From Cercophora sp. LCS_1 (taxonomy: Eukaryota > Ascomycota > Sordariomycetes > Sordariales > Lasiosphaeriaceae), in contig JAPZLL010000065.1 of assembly GCA_036250225.1 (NCBI GenBank), positions 62,001 to 126,000 of the forward strand: a DNA stretch of 64,000 nt, in the 5' to 3' direction. The position numbers and the translations under genes are program-made. A model generated the notes under the pieces. It searched no databases, was not told the origin of the DNA, and was given only the letters and a program-made list of their open reading frames with translations. Shown here piece after piece: positions 10,306 to 20,082 of the stretch (position 1 is its first letter; the number at the start of each line of letters is the position of its first letter).

Positions 10306-11262
10306 TCACCAACAATTCAGTATGCCGTAAGTCAACGGTATTGGCGACAATGAAGACGGGGCTGTCAAGACCGGAAGTTCGATAAGGAGTCCACGTTTTG
10401 TCATTTCAAAAGATCCCTTTGCCGTTTTGGTTCTTGGGATGAAGTGTTTGGAGTTGACGAAGTCGGCCGGCGAGACAGCCAAGGCGCCTGCTCCTTGGGC
10501 TGCCTTTCCATTGTGGTCTTCGCACTGCCACGCGAGAAGCGAGTGGTCGTTGCTCTCCTTGAGGATTTCCTCCTGTAAGCGGATAAACGCCTTGTCGCCC
10601 TCGCCGTACAACATGGGCATGTTGACGCCGAATATCCCGAGCAGGCAATATGCAATATCCTCGCGCCGCGTGGTTTCTCTAGCAGCAGCCCAGGCCATTC
10701 TCTGAGCAATACTGGCGTCATGAAGATGTGCACGCCCAAGCAAATATTCTTGCGGAATGCCAGTCACAGAGTTGATGGTCATGCTGAGATCGGTCCGCCA
10801 GCCTAGGGAGACCCATTCGGCGCTGAAAAACTGTACGTTGTCCGGAGCCAGTAGCTCTTGAAGGGTCCATCCTCGAGTAAACCATCGTGAAGCCCTGAAG
10901 CTAACCATGCAATGGTCGTCCAGCTGCGGCTTGCCGGAATAGGGGACGTCGGAAAGATATGCGTAACATTTGGACGACTCGTTGTAGAAGCGGAACATGG
11001 AATTTATAGCCTCGCTGAGTTCTGCGCTGCTCGTCTTGTCAATGCAGCAGGTATCAGCCCACACCCATTGAATGCCGTCAGCGGCGGCCTGGTCGCATAG
11101 CCCCTCGATTTTGCGCTAGGCCGGTTTTTGGGCGTAGCTTGACTCCTGGAGATGCTGGAATGTCACTTCATCGGGACCCCAGGTGTGAGACAAGATTGCG
11201 TAGTCTGGTATAGGGTCATGGAACTCGGCGAGCTGCTTGGTCGATGTGTTGAGCAGGTGCAT
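10306..11262 (-). pseudogene. HET (heterokaryon incompatibility) domain gene with premature stop
   Basis: The ATG at 11262 begins MHLLNTSTKQLAEFHD, followed by YAILSHTWGPDEVTFQ, the classic HET start. An in-frame TAG at 11116-11118 interrupts it after YAQKPA. The same frame then continues perfectly through KIEGLCDQAAADGIQWVWAD, TCCIDK, RGWTLQELLAP and the LLGIFGVNMPMLYGEGDKAF block, to a second stop at 10306 after GILNCW. Only one codon blocks the conserved domain. HET domains trigger death of fused incompatible hyphae. Readthrough or a very short intron around the TAG is possible, but no consensus splice pair was seen. Confidence 0.75.
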
Positions 11263-11575
11263 TTGAAGCAGGCGTTGGGTTTTGAAGGGATGCGACAATC
11301 AATCATGGGGTGGTATTCTGAGGGGAAGGTTCAGCTGAGATGCACGCTGAACTGTCGTTGGTGCACATGTCATGGCACGTGAATTACATGCAGGCATGCG
11401 AGGTTTCTTGCAATAATCTCGCAGGAGAGACAAGCCACTCAGGTGTTTCCCGGCCATCCAACGAACATGCGAGCTCATCCCAACACCGCACGTCAAAAGA
11501 TCTTGCAGCAGGGAATCTTACAGCAGGGGTACTTTACAGCAATTCGAATTCAGAATTATCCAAGAGCCATCACAA
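11263..11575. other. Intergenic spacer
   Basis: The upstream side of the HET relic meets the 3' end of the dehydrogenase-propeller gene. No other signal was recognised. Confidence 0.4.
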
Positions 11576-13404
11576 TCATGCAATGGTAATCCCGGTATAC
11601 GCGCCCTCACCCTCCCAAACAACATCTTTCTTCCCTCCTTCAACCTTGTAAACGCGTCCACCCAAATCAGCAACCCAAACCTTCTCTCCCTCAACCATCA
11701 ACCCAATAGGCTCATTGAAATGTCTCGCCACTATCTCGACCTCACCGCCAATCCTTGCCCGGTTCAACGAACATCCCCGAGGATGCTCGCCCCGATCCGT
11801 CCACCAAACCACCTCCCCATCAACCTCCAGATCAATCGGCTCGGGCAATCCCCCCCACAACAACTCGATATCCGTTCTCCCCTCAGCCGTCTGTCCCTTC
11901 GGAATCTCCAGCCCTGCCCTGAAAATCCTTCCCTCGTTACTCTTGCTCGCTCCCTTCTGCGTCCAATACAGCCACCCGCCCTTCACATCAACAGCAATCC
12001 CAACGCACCACTTCGTCTGATCCCTCTTATCCGACCGCCTCTGCACCAGAATCTCATGTCGGCTCCCATCAGCATTGATTCGATGCACCGACATTCCCTC
12101 TCGATCACAGAAATACAACTTCCCCTGTGTCTCAACAAAAACAGCTTGCTTGGGCGTGAAGATGGTCCCTGGCGCAATCAAAGTCTTGATATCCGAACCA
12201 TCAAGCCCGCACGACAAAACAGAGCCATCCGGCTTCGACGGATTAGGGCCCATGTTGGTCCAAAAAATCCGGCCCGTCTCCTTTGAGACAGCAATCCCAT
12301 CAGGCGCAGGCTGTCCCGTTACAATTGCTGTCGCCTTCTTGGTCGTGGGATCAATCCGAAGAATCTTGCCGTTGGTGGGTGTATCCTTCAACGACGCCAA
12401 ATTCCCACCGATACCAACGTCAAGCAGGTAGATGTTGCGTCCTGTCTCTTCCCTATTAGGAGCAGCCGGAGCAGAGGGATACAGCCCGCCCTTGGCAGAC
12501 TTGAGACCCAGCTTGCCTTGCGAGATGTAGTGGTCCCGCAGCCAGTCGACGGTGAACTCGCCCGACAGGTTCCGCTCTCGCATGTAATTGTCTTCGATGA
12601 AGGCGACGGTGTCGAGACCTACTTGGTCCATGAGGCGACACGGCGTGACGGAGGCGCCGAACATGTGTGCCCAGAGCTTGTCGATTTCGGATGCGTCGGA
12701 GACGCCTTCCGCGAGGATGGTGAGGATTTCGCGCTTGATGGCTGCCCAGAGGCGGTTGAAGATGAAGCTAGTTGAGGGTTAATGATGCGAGGATAAAAGG
12801 GAGGCGAAGGGGTGGTGACAAACCCTGTGGATTCCTTTCGGGCTGTGGCGGTCAACATGCCGCATGCGTCGAGGACTTGTGTGAGAAAGGGGAAGATTTG
12901 CGGCTCAGTCTCGCCGTCGGTCATGAGCTCGACGGTGCGGATGTTTGGTGGCATTGTGAAGTGGACGTTGCAGATCAGACGGCGGCGAGCTGCGTTGGTC
13001 ACCTTGTCGAGCATCAAAGAGGAGCGGTATGACGAGCTGTTGGAGCCAAAGATGCAGTCCGTCGGCGCCTTCTTGTCGAGCTCCGCGAAGGTGTCCATCT
13101 TGATCTGGAGGATTTCCGGGACGGCTTCGATGACGAGCCAGGCGTCTTGAACGGCTGTGTCGATGTCGGGACAGGCCGAGTAGGAGCCTGGTCTGATGGA
13201 CTTTCCGGGATGCAACTCGGCGACATAGTTGTGTTTTTCGTCGTCGATGTACTTGATGGCTGCGGCGCGCGCTTCTTTTGAAGGATCCCGGATGCGGACA
13301 TGATAGCCGCCGGCGACAAACACGCAAGCGATGCGGCGGCCGAGAACGCCGGCACCGAGAACGGTGACGGGTCGAGAAGTGTTGAGTGGTGGAGTCCAAG
13401 TCAT
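11576..13404 (-). CDS. 3-hydroxyacyl-CoA dehydrogenase fused to a six-bladed beta-propeller
   Basis: Model complement(join(11576..12767,12824..13404)), 590 aa. The ATG at 13404 is used because the longer frame starts only with GTG. The 56 bp intron (GTTTGT...CTAG) restores TGFIFNRLWAAIKREI. The N-terminal Rossmann fold has VLGAGVLGRR at about 15-24. Catalytic-type Ser (SNSSS), His (NVHFTMPP), Glu (TVELM) and Asn (FNRL) are present. The C-terminal dehydrogenase domain runs to about 290. Residues about 300-590 form a YWTD/SMP-30-like propeller, with blade motifs GKILRIDPTTKKA, GRIFWTNMG, GWLYWTQKG, EVVWWTDRGE and KVWVADLGG. The first half should oxidise a 3-hydroxyacyl-CoA or 3-hydroxyacid with NAD; the second may bind sugar or act as a lactonase. 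No targeting signal is evident. Pathway unknown. Confidence 0.88.
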
Positions 13405-14090
13405 GATGATCGTTTGCAATTTGATGCTTGTCGAAGAAGATCGAGGAAGAAACACGGCGAAACCACTTTACTTAAACTACAAAAGGTGGCATGAAATCAT
13501 CACCGACACTTCCATATTCAGGGGCGCGATGTCTTCTTCGCCGAGGACGCCGAAAGCTGGAACACCGTGGATCATCGGGAGAAACCGTCTTGACCCATGC
13601 GAAGACATCAGAGTCAAGTATTCTTGGATGCGGATAGCTCGCGGCACTTGAAACTTGGCGCGGGCCCACCGCCCGGTAGACCCGGCTGCGGCTGGGGTTC
13701 GGTCCAAGTTCGGAGCGGAGACTGTCCGGGGTGCCCTGTTGCGAAGGACCCACTTGCCGAGCTTGGGGTAGCCCCACATCGGAGCCGGACCCGTCAACCT
13801 GCACCAGGGGACCGGCGACACGGAGTTTGCGGACTTACGCGCGTTTCCACAAGAAAAAAAATCCGGAGCTTGCAGCACCTACATCCACACCCTTCGAAAG
13901 GTAGCAGATACCCCGGGTGTAATTCCAGCAGAATTCTAATCCAGGAGAAGGCTTGGTTACAAGACACATCACCTCAAGCAACTTTCATGTCAACAAAGAA
14001 GAGATATTCGAGACCGAAGAAGTGGTGGAAAAGGCCAAAACTGCCAAACCTAACCTCTACACACAAGTCAAGTTCCAAGAAAATACCAAA
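13405..14090. other. Intergenic region upstream of the dehydrogenase fusion
   Basis: No gene was recognised. There is an A-run at 13853-13860. The region is GC-rich near 13650-13800 and more AT-rich toward 14090. Confidence 0.4.
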
Positions 14091-14168
14091 TAAGAAAGCC
14101 TGATCAGTCGCCTTACAATGTCCAGGTGTGCTGAACCTGTCTCTCAATTCCACCACGTTTCTCAGCAT
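14090..14168 (-). pseudogene. Duplicated 3' tail of the neighbouring b5 reductase gene
   Basis: On the minus strand this stretch reads MLRNVVELRDRFSTPGHC and then KATDQAFLF. The true C-terminus of the adjacent gene is MSKNLVGLGF, KAPGTLS, KATDQVFLF. DNA also aligns, for example aaataagaaagcctgatcag against the sequence at 14273-14294. The copy sits about 105 bp beyond the real stop, in the same orientation, and has diverged. It has no upstream enzyme domain, so it is a fragment left by a partial tandem duplication. Confidence 0.6.
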
Positions 14169-14270
14169 GAGGGGTTCAACTCAGTCATCCAAAGCAAGCC
14201 GGGCACGGAGCCAGTGGGACAGTTCGAGCATGATGCTGAATTTCTAGCCTAAATTTACGAACAGAGACGA

Positions 14271-15798
14271 TCAAAATAAGAAAACCTGGTCCGTCGCCTT
14301 GGACAGCGTCCCCGGCGCCTTAAACCCTAAGCCGACCAAGTTCTTACTCATAGCGTTGATCATCGGCGGCGGCCCACAAAGCAACACTTTGGTCGTCTCA
14401 GCCGCCCTGGGCAAAAACTCGTCAATCAACCCGGCCGTAACAAACCCGGAGGATCCCGTCCACTCGGCTTGCGGCCTGCTAAGAACATAGTGCACCTTGA
14501 ACTTGTCCGGACACTGCACCGCGAATCCGTCCAGCTCTTCCTTTAACAGAATGTCATCAACCGTGTTATTTGCGTAGATGAGACTGACTTTAGTTTTGTC
14601 GGTCTCATCCTCGCAAATGGCCCGGATGAGCTGGTACATGGGTGTGATGCCCGTGCCACCAGCAATCATGCCGATTTCCTTTGCATAAGACGATGAGTAT
14701 TGCATTGCACCCTTTGGCCCGCGCATCTCAATTGTGTCGCCGATGTTCATGGCCTCGAGGTGCTTGGTCATGGCGCCTTGCTCGTAGACTTTGATCAGGA
14801 GCTCGATGCGGCCGAGATCGCTGTCGTTGGAGACGGGCGTGTATGAGCGGGAGACGCCCTTGCCGTTGACGGTGGCGCGGAGAGCAACATGTTGGCCGGT
14901 TGGAAGACCGAGGGCGTCATGGGGACGGGGAAGAGCAAAGACGAGGCGGAAGACGTTGGGGGAGACGAGGGTCTTGCGGACGAGCTTGAAGGGACGCCAT
15001 GTTTGGGGCTCGAGAACGGTGGAGGTCTTGGTCTTCTTGCCGGAGCGGGCGGCGAGGGTTGACTCTGTAAGGGCGGGCTTGCGGAGGACTTTGATGGTTC
15101 TATCCTTGCGCGCAGCGCGGTGGGAGGAGAAGTGAGTGAACTCTTCCTGGACGTCGAACTTAGACCAGGCCCAGGTAGCCAGCACCATAGACAGTGAGAC
15201 CTCGGCGATGGTGGCAATGCCGAAGCCTACCCAGAAGGAAGGCGTGGAGGAAGAACTGGGAAATTGGAGGGCGGGAGCTGAAAGCCTCCGCTTGAGTGTT
15301 GTGACGATCCAGAGGCCATACCGATGCTTGGCGTAGTATGCAAGGGCACCAGCGCCAGCTGCCAAACCGAGGTGGACGACAACTTTGGCAAGCCCATTCT
15401 TGGAGGAGGATTTGGTCGTCTTTTTGGGGACAAGAACCGCTGCCGTCTTTGTTGTCTCGTGAAATGTCGGGCGAAAGACTTCGACGGCTTCGGCGTGGTG
15501 CTGATGGTCGTCAATGCCATTGTTTATTTACCCAAGATAGGGGTAAACGAACCTCTTCATCCAGATGGCCAACAAACAACTCCTTCAAGACATCGTTTGC
15601 TTCCATGGAATGGCCAACCTCCTCAAAGACCTCGGTAGCGTCCGTGCCAGCGACTTCTCTGATGATGATGTCACCACCAGGATGGTCTTGCAGATAGTTG
15701 GTGGCATTGTAGACCTTGTTGTGGATGACAAGCCAAAGATCGTCGGGTTTGTTGTGCTTCTGCACCTCTGGAAGAGTGATTGCGCTTGTTGCTGACAT
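14271..15798 (-). CDS. Cytochrome b5 / NADH-cytochrome b5 reductase fusion
   Basis: Model complement(join(14271..15500,15553..15798)), 491 aa; the 52 bp intron has donor GTTCGT and acceptor ATCAG. Residues 1-80 form a cytochrome b5 domain with heme His39 in DHPGG and His62 in VGHS. Two hydrophobic segments follow (about 115-135 and 160-185). The ferredoxin-reductase module begins near 215: FAD motif RSYTPVSND near 299, NAD motif GGTGITP near 362, and CGPPPM near 457. It should pass electrons from NADH through FAD to its own b5 and then to membrane oxidases such as P450s or desaturases. It is divergent from the second P450 with 676 bp between the start codons, which suggests co-regulation and a donor-acceptor pair (inference). 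A tail duplicate lies just downstream. Confidence 0.9.
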
Positions 15799-16474
15799 GA
15801 TGACTGGTAATGTTGAAAGAAGCTGATAGATACAACGAAAAAGGAACGAGCGACGGGAACAAGGTAAATATGATAGAGAATGGATGTGGCAAACAGCCGG
15901 TTCGATTTGCAGACTTGGACAAAACTCACCATCCTGAGCCTCTCCTTTGCCAAGCCGCCGTCTTCATGAAACCTGCATTCCCGAGACTCCGAACTGTCCG
16001 CAACATTTTGGTCGTCCCGATCAAGATCCATGACCTCTCTTCTCGACGAGCAACAGTCTTGACTCGCCAGTCGCGTCTCGGGCATTCGGCGAGTCGGATC
16101 CCGACGTGCGTTTCACTTCCCAGCAGGATCCATCATCCAAGCACAGGGCTCCATCAGGTAAAAAGGGACAACGGATCCAAAACGCGGTTGGAAAACATCT
16201 AGAATGGAGGGCCGAGGCAGGGACCCGCTCCGACGACGGCATTCAGGATCGGGCAAAGATCGCCACGCGAGGCGACGGGACGAGCGGGACGAGCGGGACG
16301 AGTCAGTCCACAACAGCCACATCCCTGCTACCAGTTCATCCATGCATACTCACCGCGATGGTCTCCGAAATGGCCGAAAATGTTCCACAGCTTGATATAT
16401 CAACCACAACATGAACCCTTCCGACAACATGGACGAAAAAGAAAAGGATATCATCACTCACATCTCTTCCCATC
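15799..16474. promoter_or_regulatory. Divergent promoter region, b5 reductase / P450
   Basis: This 676 bp region lies between two opposite start codons. It holds three tandem 9 bp units, GGGACGAGC (16277-16303). No known binding site was assigned. Confidence 0.55.
16277..16303. repeat. Three tandem GGGACGAGC units
   Basis: Units lie at 16277-16285, 16286-16294 and 16295-16303 (the last ends in t). They are about 170 bp upstream of the P450 ATG. Confidence 0.8.
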
Positions 16475-18112
16475 ATGGCATCTGAGCTCTCCTTCTATCT
16501 GATCGGCGACGATCCGTCAACCGCCGTCCCGGTCTCTCTCTCTCCAACAACCAAGCTTGAAGACGTCAGGAAATCTGTCGGTCTTGCCCTGCGCGTCGCC
16601 ATCCCCTCAGGCATCACCTTCCACTCCACAGCCGATGATGAAGACCTCACCACCATCCCCTCCATTCTTTCATCCTCTGCTCCCATCGGCGTCCGCATCG
16701 ATGGCCAATCCGTCCAGGATCCTCAAGGCCCAACCGGCCTGCCCATCGTCGGCTCCTACTACGAGATCTTTCCCGACCATTTGGGCAATCACCACCGCCT
16801 GTTCCGCAAATACGGCCACGTCATCAAGACAACAAACATGGGCAAGACTACATATCTGACCGATGACCCAGCCGCGTCGCTCGCCGCCTTGACTGAATCC
16901 GCCTACTTCACCAAAAAGATCAACGAGTCACACCCTCTCTGGGGCATCAAAGACAACACGGCCATCTTCATCGGCGACACGGAGAACGAAAACTGGCGTC
17001 TCGCTCACAAGTTCCTGCCACCCGCCATGGGTCCCAAGGCGGTGCGCCACTACACGCCTCTGATGCAACAGTGTGCGCGGGGGAGTTTTGCCGTCTTCGA
17101 CGAGCTGGATGCGCGCGGCGAGAGCTGGAACGTGTACCAGTTCATGGTCAAGCTGGCGTCGCAGACGATTGGCAAGTTTGCGCTCGGCATGGATTTTGGC
17201 CACTTTACCAGTCCCGATGCGAAGCTCAACCCGTTGGTGACCAATATTGTGAGCATGTTGGCGCTGAACAAAAAGGTCACGGCCAGGGGCGAGTGGTATC
17301 GGTGCCTGCCGTGGGGTGACGCGGCGAAGCTGAGGGAGGTGCAACAGTTGACGTATATGGGTGTGCAGGAGGCGCTCGATAACGCCCCGAGCTCGGGGAT
17401 CAAGGATCTGCCGTTGAGCGAGGCGGCGCTGAAGGCGAGCTGTGTGGCGGATTATCTTGTCAATGCTGTGGATGAGAAGGGCGAGCATTTTCCGAATCAT
17501 TTGGCGCTGAGCAACATGATCGTTGTCACGGGCGCGGGTTACACGACCACGTCGGCGCTGATGAGTTGGTTGATCTACTGCTTGGTTACGTATCCTGAGA
17601 CCCAAGAGCGGTTGTATAAGGAATTGGACGAGTTTGGGATGAGTGGTGATATGGAGTGGACGCCGGATTTTGCCCACAGCTTGCCGTATCTCGATCGGTT
17701 CGTCAAGGAGACGCAGCGCCTTCACAATGCTAGTTTCCAGCCTGGACGGACGGCGAAAATGGATGTGGTGTTGCCCGGGGGTTATCGGATTCCCAAGGAT
17801 GCCGTCATCATTCCGGCCTTGTATGCTATTCATACCAACCCCGAGACGTGGCATGATCCGTTCCGCTTCGATCCCGATCGGTGGTTGTCCGACGACATCA
17901 AGACCAGGCATCGGGCGGCGTACATGCCGTTTGCGACGGGCGCAAGAGGGTGCATCGGGTTCAACTTTGCGTTGTTGGAGGTCAAGATTCTATTATCCGA
18001 GTTGGTGTACCGCTATCACTTTGTCAGGGATGGGTTAGAGGCGATTGAGTATGATCCCGAGTTTCAGTTGATCAGGCCGCTAAATCTGTATGTGTCAGCC
18101 AAGAGGAGGTAG
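16475..18112 (+). CDS. Cytochrome P450 with extra N-terminal domain and altered I-helix
   Basis: An uninterrupted 545-codon frame starts at an ATG after catc. It has no hydrophobic anchor. Instead residues 1-80 form a small acidic/Ser-rich globular segment (YLIGDDPSTAVPVSLSPTT, LEDVRKSVGLAL, GVRIDGQ) with a ubiquitin-like feel. The P450 fold begins at GPTGLPIVGSYYEIFP. The I-helix reads VTGAGYTTTSALMSW near 352: the acid of the usual AGx(D/E)TT is Thr. ExxR is ETQR near 411, PDRW is near 467, and the heme loop FATGARGCIG puts the Cys near 492. Loss of the I-helix acid often goes with peroxygenase, isomerase or dehydratase chemistry rather than O2 activation, so the reaction is open. It is likely soluble or peripherally bound. 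It shares a promoter region with the b5/b5-reductase gene. Confidence 0.88.
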   Translation: MASELSFYLIGDDPSTAVPVSLSPTTKLEDVRKSVGLALRVAIPSGITFHSTADDEDLTTIPSILSSSAPIGVRIDGQSVQDPQGPTGLPIVGSYYEIFPDHLGNHHRLFRKYGHVIKTTNMGKTTYLTDDPAASLAALTESAYFTKKINESHPLWGIKDNTAIFIGDTENENWRLAHKFLPPAMGPKAVRHYTPLMQQCARGSFAVFDELDARGESWNVYQFMVKLASQTIGKFALGMDFGHFTSPDAKLNPLVTNIVSMLALNKKVTARGEWYRCLPWGDAAKLREVQQLTYMGVQEALDNAPSSGIKDLPLSEAALKASCVADYLVNAVDEKGEHFPNHLALSNMIVVTGAGYTTTSALMSWLIYCLVTYPETQERLYKELDEFGMSGDMEWTPDFAHSLPYLDRFVKETQRLHNASFQPGRTAKMDVVLPGGYRIPKDAVIIPALYAIHTNPETWHDPFRFDPDRWLSDDIKTRHRAAYMPFATGARGCIGFNFALLEVKILLSELVYRYHFVRDGLEAIEYDPEFQLIRPLNLYVSAKRR

Positions 18113-18494
18113 TCAGTTAATTCCCATGTCAACATTTCGTGCCGTGTTGCGTTGGTTGAGTTCACTTCCGTGGCTTGGGCTCAGACGCTCCTTTGCGTTC
18201 GTTGACTGACCTTGATCTCTCGTCAAGGCTGAACTCTCGGATTTTCAAGTTGTTTGCAACTTCGTCAGTGGCCGCTCCACAAGGTTGTGCTTTGTGCCCA
18301 TTCTATCACAGGCTTATCCTGTGCCTTGTCCTTATCATGATGCGGGGCATCGTGAATATTTGGACCCACTAGCCATGGTGTTTACGGCGAATAGATATAA
18401 ACAGTTATCGGATGGAAATACCTTCGTGCAGATCTTTATGGAGCCGCCACACGGCCCTCCATCTCTTTCCTTGTAGATCCTTGAATATACCACG

Positions 18495-18516
18495 CCTTAC
18501 CTACCTACCGAGGTAA
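18495..18516. repeat. TACCTACC-GAGGTA palindrome, copy 3
   Basis: This is an imperfect relative of the CCTAGGTAGG copies flanking the CYP52-like gene. It lies 380 bp after the second P450. Confidence 0.55.
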
Positions 18517-18985
18517 AATACATGTTCACTTCTTCCAAAGCTGCTGATGAGTACTTTTTTCTGGACTTAGAGCTCTCGTCAAGAAGACTCAGAAACTTCC
18601 AGAGCCCAGGAAGACGGGCGCTCTGCATGGCAACCTCGGTTCTCAAAATAGAATAAAAAGATGCGTTACAGTGTTGATTTTGGACCTTGAAGAGTTTCTG
18701 GGCAACGAATTTCTCGCCAGGATGCATGGTGTGCTGGAGTTTCTTGCAGACATCCTGAGGGTTGCTAGGGCTACTACATCAGCTTCCCGGAGATTGAGCA
18801 AAGTGAGGGCTTGAGCTCATGTGAGAAGGATATTGGGAGATAGGATGGAATTCGGCAGGCCAGCCACCTGGGACACCGGCGAAATGCCCGAAGGCGGTGA
18901 ATAGGGTGACAACTTGTGTTCAACGAATACATTCGATCCCATTCCGGATTCACTCACTGGCGTGAATTTGTTCCTTCCAGTGCAG

Positions 18986-18992
18986 TATATAT
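18986..18992 (+). promoter_or_regulatory. TATA box of the BTB gene at 19111
   Basis: TATATAT lies 120 bp before the ATG and is followed by a pyrimidine-rich leader, the usual layout of a fungal promoter. Confidence 0.5.
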
Positions 18993-19110
18993 TTTTCTCT
19001 ACAGAGTTTTCGTTTCTCTTTCTCTCCTCCTCTCTTTTTCCCTCGGCCACACTTGTGTCATCTGCGCCATCTCCATTACAATCCTCCAGCGCACCTGACT
19101 ACAAGCAACC

Positions 19111-20082
19111 ATGGACGCCCCGGCTACTCACGTCCTCCCGGTTAGAGATCTGATCGGCGATGCCAAGTAAGACATACAAGCCCCCTTTATCGCCGTTTCT
19201 AACGTTTGCCCTTAGTCTGCTCGACGATCCTGGCTTCCAGGCTTTCTCCGACTGCCAGGTCAAGTGTGGCGACAAGGTGTGGTACCTGCACAAGAACATT
19301 GTCTGCGTACGCTCCAAGTTCTTCCGTGTTGCCCTGATGGGTGACTTTGAGGTAACCCTTTCAATTAATCTTCCCCGCGATTGAGTGATGTGATGCTGAC
19401 AATGGCAATCTAGGAGAGTAAGACTGGCATCATTGAGCTCAATGAGTTCAAAGCAGAGGACCTTGACATCGTCATTCGGTTCATCTACACCAAGAACGGT
19501 CAGCCATTCTTTCCATTAGCTTTACTAAACCCGTTGCTAACCTTTTGTAATCTATTAGTCGCCCATATTCCCGATCCCACCGCCAGGAGCACGTTCACCA
19601 AATTTCTGGAGTTTCACGAGCTGTGCCTTCACATCTGGGCCATTGGCGACTATCTCAATCTCGGCGAAATGTGCAGACAGGTTACCTGTCGCATGTTTAA
19701 CATGAACCACCTAATCCGCGACAGGTCTAAAGAAGTCGGAGCCGTCGAGTTTCTCGACGACAAGGTCTGGGTCAACAAGCTCGTTGAGGTCGCCAAACTG
19801 GCCTATATTGACCTCCCAAGTGTGGACGCCCAAGCCACTCCTCGCTACGACGTTGGCCCCCAGGTGCCCATCCGTGAGCTCGTTGTCTCCTCTCCGGCGC
19901 TTTTCAAGGATGACTACGGCTTGTTCGACAGACTTCACGTGGTGCCCGGCTTTCTCGTCGATACTATCAAGGCTCTGCACGACGAGCGCAAGAAAGGTTG
20001 GCCCCGTGTTCTGGATGCGGACGGTGACGTCCTCCTTGCCCCGATCGGTTCGGGCCGACATCGCCGAGTTGGGGATGTTTGA
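19111..20082 (+). CDS. BTB/POZ protein, tandem paralogue A
   Basis: Model join(19111..19166,19216..19351,19414..19498,19559..20082), 266 aa, intron phases 2, 0, 1. Exon 1 encodes MDAPATHVLPVRDLIGDAK. The BTB core follows: FSDCQVKCGDKVWYLHKNIV, CVRSKFFRVALMGDF, then TGIIELNEFKAEDLDIVIRF and IYTK. The remainder is helical (LCLHIWAIGDYLNLGEMCRQ) with no enzymatic motif. Compared with the BTB gene at 7673, the dipole-like opening is SDCQVKCG, the form that usually binds other BTBs or cullin-3. A substrate-adaptor or interaction role is inference. The next gene, at 21200, is a close structural relative. Confidence 0.85.

Larger units (their letters stand above)
18113..19110. other. 1 kb intergenic region with palindrome and TATA box
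   Basis: No gene is supported. A palindrome-like ttacctacctaccgaggtaa lies at 18497-18516 and a TATATAT box at 18986-18992. A CT-rich leader (tctctttctctcctcctctc) precedes the BTB start at 19111. Confidence 0.5.

Noticed and set aside
16928..17911. 327-codon minus-strand frame inside the second P450
   Set aside because: It overlaps a P450 with all heme motifs and has no domain; it is an effect of codon bias.
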